This document shows positions 35,549 through 43,923 of a stretch of DNA of 64,000 bases, piece by piece. The DNA lies in contig NZ_MQWB01000011.1 of NCBI RefSeq assembly GCF_002257665.1, forward strand, positions 104,487 through 168,486. The letters are read 5' to 3'. Made by a program: the position numbers and the translations under genes. Origin of the DNA: Rubricoccus marinus (lineage in GTDB: Bacteria > Bacteroidota > Rhodothermia > Rhodothermales > Rubricoccaceae). Every line of letters starts with the position of its first letter. Positions within the stretch are counted from its first letter, which is position 1. Under the pieces are notes generated by a model. The model was given only the letters and a program-made list of their open reading frames with translations, made no database searches and was not told where the DNA came from.

Positions 35549-36154
35549 TTACGAGCTGAGTTGGGGAGGGCGAAGATCGACGATGCGCCATCCGTACCCA
35601 GGTTGAGTCGAGTACCGGAGGACGAGGTCGTTCTTTGGCCACGTGCCTTCGGCAGGGATCTGAGCCGTGATTGGGTCGTCCGGAGCGCCGGAGGCGTAGC
35701 GGTCGATAGCGCCGAGAAGGTCCGAGACGGCCGCTTCGTGCTGGTCGGCGTCGAGGTCGTGCGTGAACATGAACCGCACGCGCTTCTCGTCCCGGAGCGT
35801 CGTCAGGACGGAAAACACGACGGGCGGCTCTCCGGTTGTGTCCTTCCCCGAGGTGGAAACCCGGGAGACAGGGGTTTGGCGCTCGGGACCTGTCGTCCGG
35901 CCGACGAGCCGGAGGAGGGCGCGTTTGAGAACCGGGTAGTGCTCCTTCGCAGCTTCCCGAACGAGGCCGCTGGCGTACTGCGAGATGACGAGGGTGATGG
36001 CCGTCGGGACGAGCCATTCCAGCGAGGCGAACGGATGGTTCTCTCGCTTGTGGGTTTCAACGTCGAAGCCTGCGCTCCGAAGGTCACCGACGACGTCATC
36101 GGTGACCTCCGACGGGACGATGTCGAGCCGGGAGAGAATCAGATCGGGGTTCAT
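35549..36154 (-). CDS. Hypothetical partner of the HEPN-like protein
   Basis: 201 residues from ATG 36154; upstream ATGs fall inside the iterons and are less likely. A hydrophobic helix (LEWLVPTAITLVISQYASGL) lies in the first half and a compact alpha/beta C-terminal part follows (RVRFMFTHDLDADQHEAAVS; YGWRIVDLRPPQ). No known family. Transcription starts from within the origin region, divergent from rep, and runs into the HEPN-like gene, so it may be an antitoxin, sensor or membrane anchor for it (inference). Confidence 0.6.
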   Translation of the reverse strand: MNPDLILSRLDIVPSEVTDDVVGDLRSAGFDVETHKRENHPFASLEWLVPTAITLVISQYASGLVREAAKEHYPVLKRALLRLVGRTTGPERQTPVSRVSTSGKDTTGEPPVVFSVLTTLRDEKRVRFMFTHDLDADQHEAAVSDLLGAIDRYASGAPDDPITAQIPAEGTWPKNDLVLRYSTQPGYGWRIVDLRPPQLSS

Positions 36155-36338
36155 AGAGGCGGGGAGGGGGAGAAGCGTCCCGTAAACCATCACCCTTCAC
36201 ATCGGGCGGCGATTCGTGGATGCGAGAGACCTGTGAAGGCCTGTAAGGTGCGACCATGAGAAGAGCCCAATCCCGTAAACCATCACCCGACGACGACGAC
36301 GAACGGCGGCAGGTGACCGTTTACGGGAGCCGTCGTCG

Positions 36339-36377
36339 TTTAAAGAGTGTTTAGAAGAGTTTAAATACAGTTTACGG
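36339..36377. other. AT-rich unwinding-element candidate
   Basis: A 39-bp AT-rich stretch in otherwise GC-rich DNA, with repeated GTTTAAA, GTTTAGAA and GTTTAAATA words, between the outer and central iterons. This is the expected place and composition for a DNA unwinding element of the origin. Confidence 0.65.
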
Positions 36378-36535
36378 TCCGTAAACGGCTGCGCGACAAT
36401 CGCTTCCAGGGACAAAGGTGATCGTTAGCGGGAGAAAGGGTGATGGTCTGCGGGACGAAAGGTGACCTTCTACGGGAGCATAGGTGATGATCTACGGGAT
36501 GGCGATCGGTCCCGTAAACCATCACCTCAGAGGAG

Positions 36536-36544
36536 TTATCCACG
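36536..36544 (+). other. DnaA box
   Basis: TTATCCACG matches the DnaA consensus TTATCCACA at eight of nine positions and lies between iterons, as in origins that use host DnaA with the plasmid initiator. Confidence 0.75.
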
Positions 36545-36731
36545 GCACTGGGGTCGAAAGGTGATCGTTTACAGGACGGCGACAGGTGACCGTCTACGGG
36601 ATGGGGTGCCGCAACCGCCAAAGGTGATAGGATGCGGGATGCTCAGATCACCGTTCGTCGTATCCTCGACTCACCCCCCCTTTTCCCGCTTCGAAATGAG
36701 CGTGCCGTCCCGTAAACCCTCACCTAACGCG

Positions 36732-38087
36732 ATGGGGGTGGCTCCTGGTGAGATCAAGAAGCACGTCGGCGCGGTCCACGTGAAGGGTTCGCTGTCGCTA
36801 TTGGAGCGGAAGGTCTCGAACGTGCTGCTCCTCAACGCCTACGAGGACCTGCCCAACCCCGAGGTGTTCGAGCATGAGATCCGTTTGCGGACCCTGGCCG
36901 ATGTGGCGGGCTTCGACTCGAACGACCACGCGCTCTTGCGGGCGTCGTTGGAGTCGTTGGCGGGGACGACGATCACCTGGAACATCCTGGACGCCGAGGG
37001 CGGGGAGGAGTGGGGCGTCTCGACGTTTCTCGCGCAGGCGGTGACGCGCGGTGGCGTGTGTCGCTACGCCTACGCACCGGACCTGCGGAAGAAGCTGTAC
37101 AACCCGGAGATCTACGCTCGCATCAACCTCTCGGTGCAGGAGCGGTTTGGGAGCGGGTACGCGCTGGCGCTCTACGAGAACTGCGTGCGGTTCCGGAAGG
37201 TGGGGTCGACGGGCTGGATCTCCGTGGAGCAGTGGCGCGACCTGCTCGGTGTGGAGCCAGGGCAGTACGATTCGTTCAAGTACCTCAACCGCGACGTGCT
37301 GAAACCGGCGATCACCGAGGTCAACCGGTTCAGCGACATCCGGGTCTCGATGGAGCGGAAGAGGGAGGGCCGTCGGGTGGCGGCGTTGAAGTTCCGGATC
37401 GAGGAGAGCGATCAACTCCAACTGGACCTGGGCGGCGGCGCGAAGCGGGCCGCCCAGGAGGCCGGGAGCGCGGGGGAGTTTCCGGGCAACCTCCCGGACC
37501 CCCGTGCGATGGCGCCGGAGCCGGGCGATCTGCTCGACCCTTTGCAGCGGCGCCTGGTGACGTTCGGGCTGACGGAGGCGCAGGCGCTGGACGTGGCAAC
37601 GGAGTACGACGCCGGCCGCGTGGAGGGCAACTTGGCCTACGTGGAGAGCGAGATCGAGCGGGGCCGCGCGATTTCGAACGTGGCGGCGTTCACGATCGGT
37701 GCGATCCGGACGGACTACCGGGGTGGGGGAGAGGCTCCCATTCAGCGCGAGGTGGCAGCTCGCAAATCGGCGAAGGAGCGGAAGGCGCGCGAGGCCGACG
37801 GTGCCCGCCAGCGCGCGGAGGATGCGTCGCGCACGCGCAAACTGCGCGCAGAGCAGGAGACTCGGACCCAGAGCGACGCGCGTGCGGCGCGACTGGACGC
37901 TGCTTGGTCTGTACTCTCCGACACAGAGCGGTCTGGGATTGAGACAGAGGTGGTAGAGCGATTGCGGAATGAACTGCCGTATCTCTACCGGACGTACGAG
38001 ACCAGCGGTGAGGACTCGGTGGCGGTGCGGACGACGCTTAAAGCGTTCCGGTACGAGGCGCTGGACGCGCACAGTCCTCGGGACTGA
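36732..38087 (+). CDS. Replication initiator, Rep_3 (RepB/RepA-like) family
   Basis: 451 residues from ATG 36732; ATG 36696 is possible but would place the last iteron inside the gene. Two winged-helix domains typical of Rep_3 initiators: SLSLLERKVSNVLLLNAYED, LRTLADVAGFDSNDHALLRA, RFGSGYALALYENCVRFRKV, GSTGWISVEQWRDLLGVEPG, YDSFKYLNRDVLKPAITEVN. A C-terminal extension of about 120 residues (about 325-450) is charged and probably coiled. It should bind the upstream iterons to start replication; reverse iterons over its promoter suggest autorepression. Confidence 0.93.
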   Translation: MGVAPGEIKKHVGAVHVKGSLSLLERKVSNVLLLNAYEDLPNPEVFEHEIRLRTLADVAGFDSNDHALLRASLESLAGTTITWNILDAEGGEEWGVSTFLAQAVTRGGVCRYAYAPDLRKKLYNPEIYARINLSVQERFGSGYALALYENCVRFRKVGSTGWISVEQWRDLLGVEPGQYDSFKYLNRDVLKPAITEVNRFSDIRVSMERKREGRRVAALKFRIEESDQLQLDLGGGAKRAAQEAGSAGEFPGNLPDPRAMAPEPGDLLDPLQRRLVTFGLTEAQALDVATEYDAGRVEGNLAYVESEIERGRAISNVAAFTIGAIRTDYRGGGEAPIQREVAARKSAKERKAREADGARQRAEDASRTRKLRAEQETRTQSDARAARLDAAWSVLSDTERSGIETEVVERLRNELPYLYRTYETSGEDSVAVRTTLKAFRYEALDAHSPRD

Positions 38088-38102
38088 TGTAATGAAGCAC
38101 TG

Positions 38103-41100
38103 TTACGGTTCTGGCGCGGCGGGGTCCGTCTGCCGGTCGCCGCCATTCGCAAGCGTAGCGAGGCGGATTGCAATCGCCAGAGGCAACTGGCTGGCGCGTG
38201 GGCGGCGGAGGACGGCTTCCGCCGCCGCGTGGACTCCGTCACGGTGTGACGATGTCGGCTCTACGCCGGCGAGGGTAGCGATGGAGCGAGCGACGGCCGG
38301 CCGAAAGGGAGGCTCGCCGCTAGCCTCGACGAGGAAGGCGAGGGCGTAGAGGTGTTCGAGCTGAGTGCTTGGGTGCGTGGTGAGCGCGAGGCTCGCCGTC
38401 CACTGGATGGCGGGTGCGCTCGGCGAGGTGGCCGCGTCCCGCAGGTGAGGGGTGGCGTTTGTGTCGCCGAGCGTGTGGGCGACGGCGAGCGTAGCGACGC
38501 CGATCCACGGGTTGACGAGGGACATATCCGCCCCAGTCACCTCGGCCTGTTCGCGCCAGGTATGGAGCGGAAGGTCTGCGGCCTCGCCACGTGCGAACGG
38601 CCCCGTAGTCGCCAGCGACATGAGGTAGACCAGCGTGTGGGTGCCTTGCGGGATCTCGCTGAGTGGGGGTGTGGACTCGGTTGCTGTGGTGTCGCCAAGG
38701 TGGACCTGGGCAGCGTGGAGAAGCCGCGCGACTTGGTTGGGCAGGTCTGAGGGCGCGTTCTGGACGAGGTCCGTGGTGTCTGAGAAGAAGCCAGCGGTGG
38801 TCGAGATATGGTCTGGAGCACTTGCCCGCTCCGAACGGGCGCGTTCGAGAACGTCTGTACCGCACTCGGCGTGGCGCTCGGCCTCGCCGAGCGCGCTCCA
38901 CAGGCTCGCAAGCGACATGAGATCCACGTCGTCGAATTCATCCTCGTCGGTGCGGCTGATCTGCCCAAGCTCAGGCGCGGAGAACCCGAAGGCACGCCCT
39001 CCTGCCGTCTCTTCCAGCCAGGCAATTAGAACCGTAAGGCGGCGGTGGAGCTTGCGAAGGATGGACGTTTCGGGGGGCGGCAGGGAATTCAGGACGGGCG
39101 CGAGGAGCTCGACGGCGCCGCACACGTCTCGGTCGAGCGCTCGGGCGAGGGCGCGCTCGGCGACGTAGCCGATGCGGAGCGATGGCACGAAGGCCGCCAA
39201 AGGCTCAGCGGCTTCGACGCCCAGAGCCGCCCACTGCGACGCGTCGGCGTAGCGACCGAGCGCACCGGCAGACCGAATGGCATCGGAGAAGTCGTAGGCG
39301 AGAGAGCTACCCGGCACACAGAGCGCGTCGTTGTCCGAGACTTCGCGCCAGCGGGGTAGGACAGTCTCGAAGACCGCGAGGGCCTGTTCGTGATCCCCGT
39401 CGTACGCGTGAACCTTGGCGCGGTAGGCGGCGACGCGAGGGTCCGGTGTCGGCAGAGAAGCGTCGGCGGCGTCGAGTACGTCGAAGGCGCTCCGGGTGTC
39501 GCTGAGATATTCTGCGTGGACGGTGGCTTGGCCGATCGCCACGGCGGTGAGGAGGGCGTCGAGGCGCCGAGTGCGGGCGAGAGCACCAGCCAGCTCGAAC
39601 GCGCTGAGGACCGCGGGCCAGTCGGGAGCGTCTTCCAGGGACTCGTTCGACCAGACGCGGCCGACGATACCCACGGTGAGAGCGTAGCGTTGGCGGAGTG
39701 CGTCCTCGACGGCCGAGCGGAGCGGCTCGCGGAGGTCGAGATTGAGAAGTGCCGTGAGGTGTGGCGCGCGTGTGCAGCGAAAGTCGAGAAACTCGGCGAG
39801 CGTCGAGGAGGAGAGGTGATCGAGAAGGCCAGGCGTTCCGTCTGCCAGCGGAGCCTCGATGAACGCGACGTCTGGGTCGAAGCGGTCGGTTGCCAGGAGA
39901 GCCTGAGCCGCCTCGGCGGCGCGTTCGATGGGAACGGGAACTTCCAGATTGATTGCTAGGTGCGTGCGGAGTTGCAGCTCGAACAGCGCTTGGGCCTCTG
40001 GATGAAGTCCCGAAGCGCCCGTGAGATCGCGCTCCCAGGCGTCGAGAACGGCCAAGGCTTGCTGGCTGCGACCCGACGCCGTCGCAAGTTCGAATTGCAG
40101 CGACCGGAGCGTGAGGCTGAGTGTGGGGTCGCCTGGGCCAACGAGGGCGTACGCGCCGCCGGTGCCAACGGCAGGAAACCAGTCGATATAGGGCGCAACA
40201 CCCTCGCGGACGCTCTCGTCGGCCTGGGACCAGATGGCATATGCATTGAAAAGGGCGGGTCCGTTGTTGCCTAGAATGCCGTGGGAGAGGACGCCGCTGA
40301 TGTCGACGGCGGTGAATGGAGCGTCGAGCAATGCGTCGGCTGCATCGGTGTGGAGCTGCGTCTGCAAGCTGGGAGGAAGGTCGGTGGCGAACGCGCCTTT
40401 GAGGAGAGGAGAGACGCGGTACCGGAGCGGCCCGTAGGGCTCGATCCAGGGACCGATCAGGCGGTCGAGTCCGTCCCCCGCTGCCGAGATGGGAGGTGGC
40501 ACATGGGCGAGGCGGAGTGCGTGGACGCGCGTGAACGGAATGGTGAAGACGCTGAGCCGCATGACGAGATCGGCGGCGTCGGCGGGCAGCGCATCGCGCA
40601 AGCGTCTCCGCGCGTCGCGCTGGGCCTCGGCTAGCGGCGGGACCGGAGCTGTCAGGTCTTCTGGTCGGATGGGTGGCCACTCGGCGCGGACCGCTTCGCG
40701 TGCGTAGACGTCTGCAAGGAGAGGGTGCCCCGAAGAGCGGATAAGGGCCAGGGTGGCCCACGCCGATGCCTGGCCAGGCGGGCATCCGCGGTTGAGGGCA
40801 AGATGGCGGAGGTCGTCCTCGTCGAGCGGAGGGGCTGCGACGTTGGGGTCACCGTCGACGAGAACGGCAAGGCCATGAGGCAGTGGCGAGTGTGCGGTCA
40901 CGACGAGCCGCCCTTGACGAGCGCGTACGGCGACAAAGAGTCGTCGGAGAGCGCTCTCCGCACGTCCTTGGGGAGGTGCGAGGTCGTCGGCAACGACGAC
41001 CGTGCCGAGGCGGAGAGACGCTACCGCAAGGGCTGCTTCGTCTAGGCGGTCGGCCAGGCTATCGCCTTCGAGGCCTCGGAGGTCTAGGCGCACCCACGGC

Positions 41101-42107
41101 GCAGGCGATGCAGCCGCCGCTAGGTCCGCAAGCGTTGATTTCCCCATACCCGAGGACCCGTGCACGGCGACGAGCGGCGACGCGGCGAGGCGCGCGAGCA
41201 GGCTTTCGATCGTGCGAGAGCGTGGTAGGGCAGAAGCGAGAGGCGATCCTTCGACAACGTCAAGGAAGCCGGGGTCGCCAGGCGTGCGTTGCGGCGCGGT
41301 GGTGGCGGCAAGCTGGGCGGCGGTGGCCGCGATCGTCGCGCGGTCGGCGGCGGGTTGCAGACCGACGGTGCGGTCCTCGAAGAGGCTCAGGAACCCGTCT
41401 TGGGTGAGCCTCCGGTCCCCGGCTGCACTCGCCGTCTCGATGGCCTCGGTGAAAAGTGACTCTGCTACGGACGTGGCAAGCGAGGGCAAGATGCCGTGTC
41501 GTCTTCCGTGGAGCGCCAAATGGCGGCTGACGAGACCTTTGAGGTCTCCATGGTCGGGAGCGTCGGTGTCCCACTGAACTCGTGATACGAGGTGCTCCCG
41601 GAGGTCAGTGTCCGAAGCTGCTCGAAGAAACGCGTGGAGGTCCGGAGAGACTTTGGCATCGCGGAGGTCCGCGCCGTGGAGGTAGGTCCGGAGCTCGCGA
41701 AGGGCGTCGTCGTCGTGGAGGGCGAGGTCCCATACGTCCAGGCCCCGGCGTCCGGAGCCCAGCGGCGTCTGCTCATGTGCTCGCCGTGCGCGTGTGAGAT
41801 AGCGGAGGAAGACACGCGCCTGTGGGTTCCACGCGCGGTGCCGCCAAAAGTGTTTGAGCGCCGTGCGGGCCTCCTGAGTGCCCAGGGAGAGCGAGCTGTC
41901 CGGAGTGTCTTTGACCTGACCGGTCACGATCTGTCCATCGCGCCGGAGGTCAATGTCCTCGGCGGCTTCAAGGAACAGAGCTTCGTCGTCGCCGAGCGTG
42001 ATCCAGGCGAGCACGGCGTGCCACGCTTGGTATACGAAGCCCCGGGTGCCAGCGGGAGCCTGTCGGGCGGCGTCGCCGGTGGGCGGACGAAGGGGAGGCG
42101 TCGGCAC
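38103..42107 (-). CDS. Avs-like STAND NTPase with N-terminal Cap4-type nuclease
   Basis: 1334 residues. N-terminal DUF4297/Cap4-like nuclease at about 20-200: RGFVYQAWHAVLAWITLG, LFLEAAEDIDL and VTGQVKDT supply the E...D...QxK core. P-loop VHGSSGMGKSTLAD at about 315-328 and Walker B TVVVADDLAP at about 369-378 mark the STAND NTPase. About 600-1334 is an alpha solenoid of TPR character that would serve as sensor. Effector-STAND-solenoid order is that of Avs anti-phage proteins, which cut DNA after recognising a viral protein. It follows the membrane gene by 6 bp, and its stop is 15 bp from the rep stop (convergent). Confidence 0.82.
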   Translation of the reverse strand: MPTPPLRPPTGDAARQAPAGTRGFVYQAWHAVLAWITLGDDEALFLEAAEDIDLRRDGQIVTGQVKDTPDSSLSLGTQEARTALKHFWRHRAWNPQARVFLRYLTRARRAHEQTPLGSGRRGLDVWDLALHDDDALRELRTYLHGADLRDAKVSPDLHAFLRAASDTDLREHLVSRVQWDTDAPDHGDLKGLVSRHLALHGRRHGILPSLATSVAESLFTEAIETASAAGDRRLTQDGFLSLFEDRTVGLQPAADRATIAATAAQLAATTAPQRTPGDPGFLDVVEGSPLASALPRSRTIESLLARLAASPLVAVHGSSGMGKSTLADLAAAASPAPWVRLDLRGLEGDSLADRLDEAALAVASLRLGTVVVADDLAPPQGRAESALRRLFVAVRARQGRLVVTAHSPLPHGLAVLVDGDPNVAAPPLDEDDLRHLALNRGCPPGQASAWATLALIRSSGHPLLADVYAREAVRAEWPPIRPEDLTAPVPPLAEAQRDARRRLRDALPADAADLVMRLSVFTIPFTRVHALRLAHVPPPISAAGDGLDRLIGPWIEPYGPLRYRVSPLLKGAFATDLPPSLQTQLHTDAADALLDAPFTAVDISGVLSHGILGNNGPALFNAYAIWSQADESVREGVAPYIDWFPAVGTGGAYALVGPGDPTLSLTLRSLQFELATASGRSQQALAVLDAWERDLTGASGLHPEAQALFELQLRTHLAINLEVPVPIERAAEAAQALLATDRFDPDVAFIEAPLADGTPGLLDHLSSSTLAEFLDFRCTRAPHLTALLNLDLREPLRSAVEDALRQRYALTVGIVGRVWSNESLEDAPDWPAVLSAFELAGALARTRRLDALLTAVAIGQATVHAEYLSDTRSAFDVLDAADASLPTPDPRVAAYRAKVHAYDGDHEQALAVFETVLPRWREVSDNDALCVPGSSLAYDFSDAIRSAGALGRYADASQWAALGVEAAEPLAAFVPSLRIGYVAERALARALDRDVCGAVELLAPVLNSLPPPETSILRKLHRRLTVLIAWLEETAGGRAFGFSAPELGQISRTDEDEFDDVDLMSLASLWSALGEAERHAECGTDVLERARSERASAPDHISTTAGFFSDTTDLVQNAPSDLPNQVARLLHAAQVHLGDTTATESTPPLSEIPQGTHTLVYLMSLATTGPFARGEAADLPLHTWREQAEVTGADMSLVNPWIGVATLAVAHTLGDTNATPHLRDAATSPSAPAIQWTASLALTTHPSTQLEHLYALAFLVEASGEPPFRPAVARSIATLAGVEPTSSHRDGVHAAAEAVLRRPRASQLPLAIAIRLATLANGGDRQTDPAAPEP

Positions 42108-42113
42108 GTGGGG

Positions 42114-42875
42114 TTAGGGCAGAAGCGCGTCGAGGAGACGACGCGCGAGTCTTGGTCGTGCGGCGGGAGCGGGAAGGTGGAAGGGTGTGGCGGCTTGAAC
42201 CGCACGGGTTCTTTCTTCGCGCTCTGTCTGGCGGCACCAGAAGACAAAAGCTTGGAGTGTGTAGCTCACGCTCCGCTTCCAATAGACAAGCCAGTTCCAC
42301 CACAAGAGGACGGCGGTCGCCGTGGCGACCGCGGCGATCACGAGCGCCAGAGGCCACCCGATGAGCTCGGCGCGCGCCAGAGCTGCTCCTGCGACGAAGA
42401 GGGCGGGAGGGATAAGGTTGCGGCTGAAAATGGCGAGCGCGCCAACTCGGCGGGCCATAGACCACCGGCTCGACATTTGGTCTTCGACTACGGTCTCCGC
42501 GTAGCGGTAGAGTACACGGGTGTACTTCTCGCCTTGGGCGTTGATGGTGACGGGGTCGAAGTGGAAGAGTCGTGTGGCGATCTCTTCGGCTTCAGGGAGA
42601 TGTGGGTCCTTGGCGAGAATCGCGTCGAGGATGCGGCGCTCGCCACGCAGCTTACCAAAGGCACCCTGGACGGTAGTGAGGCCGACGTGGATCAGAAAGC
42701 CGGTGACGTAGGCGGCGACAAAGCCGAGCGCGAGAACACCAGCTGTGTTCTCGGCCTCGACGAGCGCGACGAGGAGGTCCGGGGAAAACGCGAAAGCGAG
42801 AGCCGACAGGACAATGACGCCGGGCATGATGTGCACGACGAGGTCGAAGAACTGGACGGTAAAGCTGCCTTGCAC
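42114..42875 (-). CDS. Four-helix membrane protein, partner of the Avs-like gene
   Basis: 253 residues. About four membrane helices: VVHIMPGVIVLSALAFAFSP, GVLALGFVAAYVTGFLIHVG, a pair after residue 155 (LIPPALFVAGAALARAELIG; LALVIAAVATATAVLLWWNW). A cytosolic middle part (ERRILDAILAKDPHLPEAEE) and a basic C-terminal tail follow. It starts the two-gene operon, 6 bp before the STAND-nuclease gene. Known Avs genes mostly act alone, so the role of this subunit is open: membrane sensor, anchor or second effector. Confidence 0.78.
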   Translation of the reverse strand: MQGSFTVQFFDLVVHIMPGVIVLSALAFAFSPDLLVALVEAENTAGVLALGFVAAYVTGFLIHVGLTTVQGAFGKLRGERRILDAILAKDPHLPEAEEIATRLFHFDPVTINAQGEKYTRVLYRYAETVVEDQMSSRWSMARRVGALAIFSRNLIPPALFVAGAALARAELIGWPLALVIAAVATATAVLLWWNWLVYWKRSVSYTLQAFVFWCRQTEREERTRAVQAATPFHLPAPAARPRLARRLLDALLP

Positions 42876-43072
42876 GAGTGAGCGCTGGGATCTTGGGTAA
42901 TGCTACGTCATGGGGTGTCACCGAGGGCGCGGCTTACGGGAGGGCCAGCGTGTATCCTCCGCCCGCGATGCCCATGACGCCCGATCCTGGCATTCGCCCA
43001 GGCCTGGACGGAGGCCAACAGGGGTTCTCTACGTTCTATGATCGCGATCTCGATGGAAATCCCGGCGCGCAA

Positions 43073-43882
43073 CTATATCGGCGTGTCGGCCGCGCCGACG
43101 ATCGTGGCCACAGCATCAGGGTCAACATCGACCTCGACACGCCAACGCGCCGCCTGCGGCTCGCCAGAGGCTTCGGAGTAGGTGTCAGCCTCTGGCGCCA
43201 TGGCGACACGTCGGACAATGCCAGAGGCCTGTCGGAGGCGTTCCTGGGGGACGGCGGAGAAGGTGAGTCGAGCGGGCTTTCCGGGGCGAGCGCGTAGCGC
43301 CTCGTGCTCGGGCGGCCAGGCGCGGACGACGTAGGGCACGCGGCCGTCGGCATCCACGGCCGCCAGGTCGAGCACGATGTCGCCAGCAGCGATGCGCGCG
43401 CCGCGCCGCTCGCGTAGATCCTCCGTGAGCACAATCCCGCCGCGCCAGAACGACGACACGTCGGCGGCGCCGTCGGGCTGGCGCTCGGCGTATGGTGGCG
43501 CGTGTACGTCCAGGCGTACGCGGCGTGCGAGAAGGGCGGGGTCGTGGCCGGTCGAGGCGCGCGTCGCCTCGTCGAGCTCGGGCGAGCGGAGCCGGGCGAG
43601 ACGCTGTCCGGGACGGACGGTGTCGCCCGCGGCGACGTAGATCTCGGTGAGTAAGCCAGGCTCTTCGGCGCGGATAGGTACGACGCGCTCGGGCACGAGC
43701 TGGCCGTCGAACTCGACCGTGCGCGTGACGGGGACGGTGAGGGCGGCAACGGCCGCGACGATGGCCGCCAGGCCCACGGCGCGGAGGATGCGGCGGCTGG
43801 CTCTCTCGGCGCCCTGGACGGGGCGCTCTGGGCCGCCCAGGGCGCTTGGGTCTCTGAGGCATCGGGGACCGTGAGCGTCCAC
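43073..43882 (-). CDS. Short HlyD-family membrane fusion protein, N-terminus uncertain
   Basis: 269 residues if GTG 43882 is used. One membrane helix (VGLAAIVAAVAALTVPVTRT), then biotinyl-lipoyl and beta-barrel parts: EFDGQLVPERVVPIRAEEPG, LTEIYVAAGDTVRPGQRLAR, GIVLTEDLRERRGARIAAGD, RLTFSAVPQERL. The usual coiled-coil hairpin is nearly absent. An ATG at 43920, only 3 bp after the ABC stop, opens a credible N-terminus (MHGDGTARTDAPTWTLTVPD) in a different frame, so a frameshift around 43800-43860 is possible. Likely periplasmic adaptor for the adjacent ABC exporter. Confidence 0.75.
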   Translation of the reverse strand: MDAHGPRCLRDPSALGGPERPVQGAERASRRILRAVGLAAIVAAVAALTVPVTRTVEFDGQLVPERVVPIRAEEPGLLTEIYVAAGDTVRPGQRLARLRSPELDEATRASTGHDPALLARRVRLDVHAPPYAERQPDGAADVSSFWRGGIVLTEDLRERRGARIAAGDIVLDLAAVDADGRVPYVVRAWPPEHEALRARPGKPARLTFSAVPQERLRQASGIVRRVAMAPEADTYSEASGEPQAARWRVEVDVDPDAVATIVGAADTPI

Positions 43883-43923
43883 GTGGGCGCATCTGTGCGT
43901 GCGGTACCGTCTCCGTGCATGGG

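Larger units (their letters stand above)
36178..36725. other. oriV: Plasmid replication origin (oriV) with iterons
   Basis: About 12 copies of an 18-bp iteron, consensus AGGTGATCGTTTACGGGA. Forward copies start at 36311, 36416, 36438, 36460, 36482, 36559, 36584 and 36622; reverse copies (TCCCGTAAACCATCACC) start at 36178, 36271, 36510 and 36708. Spacing of 22 bp in the 36416-36482 run puts four copies on one helix face. A TTTACGG-T-CCGTAAA palindrome is at 36371-36385. The arrangement is that of iteron plasmids controlled by a Rep_3 initiator, which follows directly. Confidence 0.93.

Noticed and set aside
36462..36695. Longer Rep start at 36462
   Set aside because: The extra residues are translated iterons (repeated SRKPSP words) and would put most of the origin inside the gene.
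42878..43297. 139-codon plus-strand frame
   Set aside because: Lies mostly antisense to the HlyD gene; no domain.
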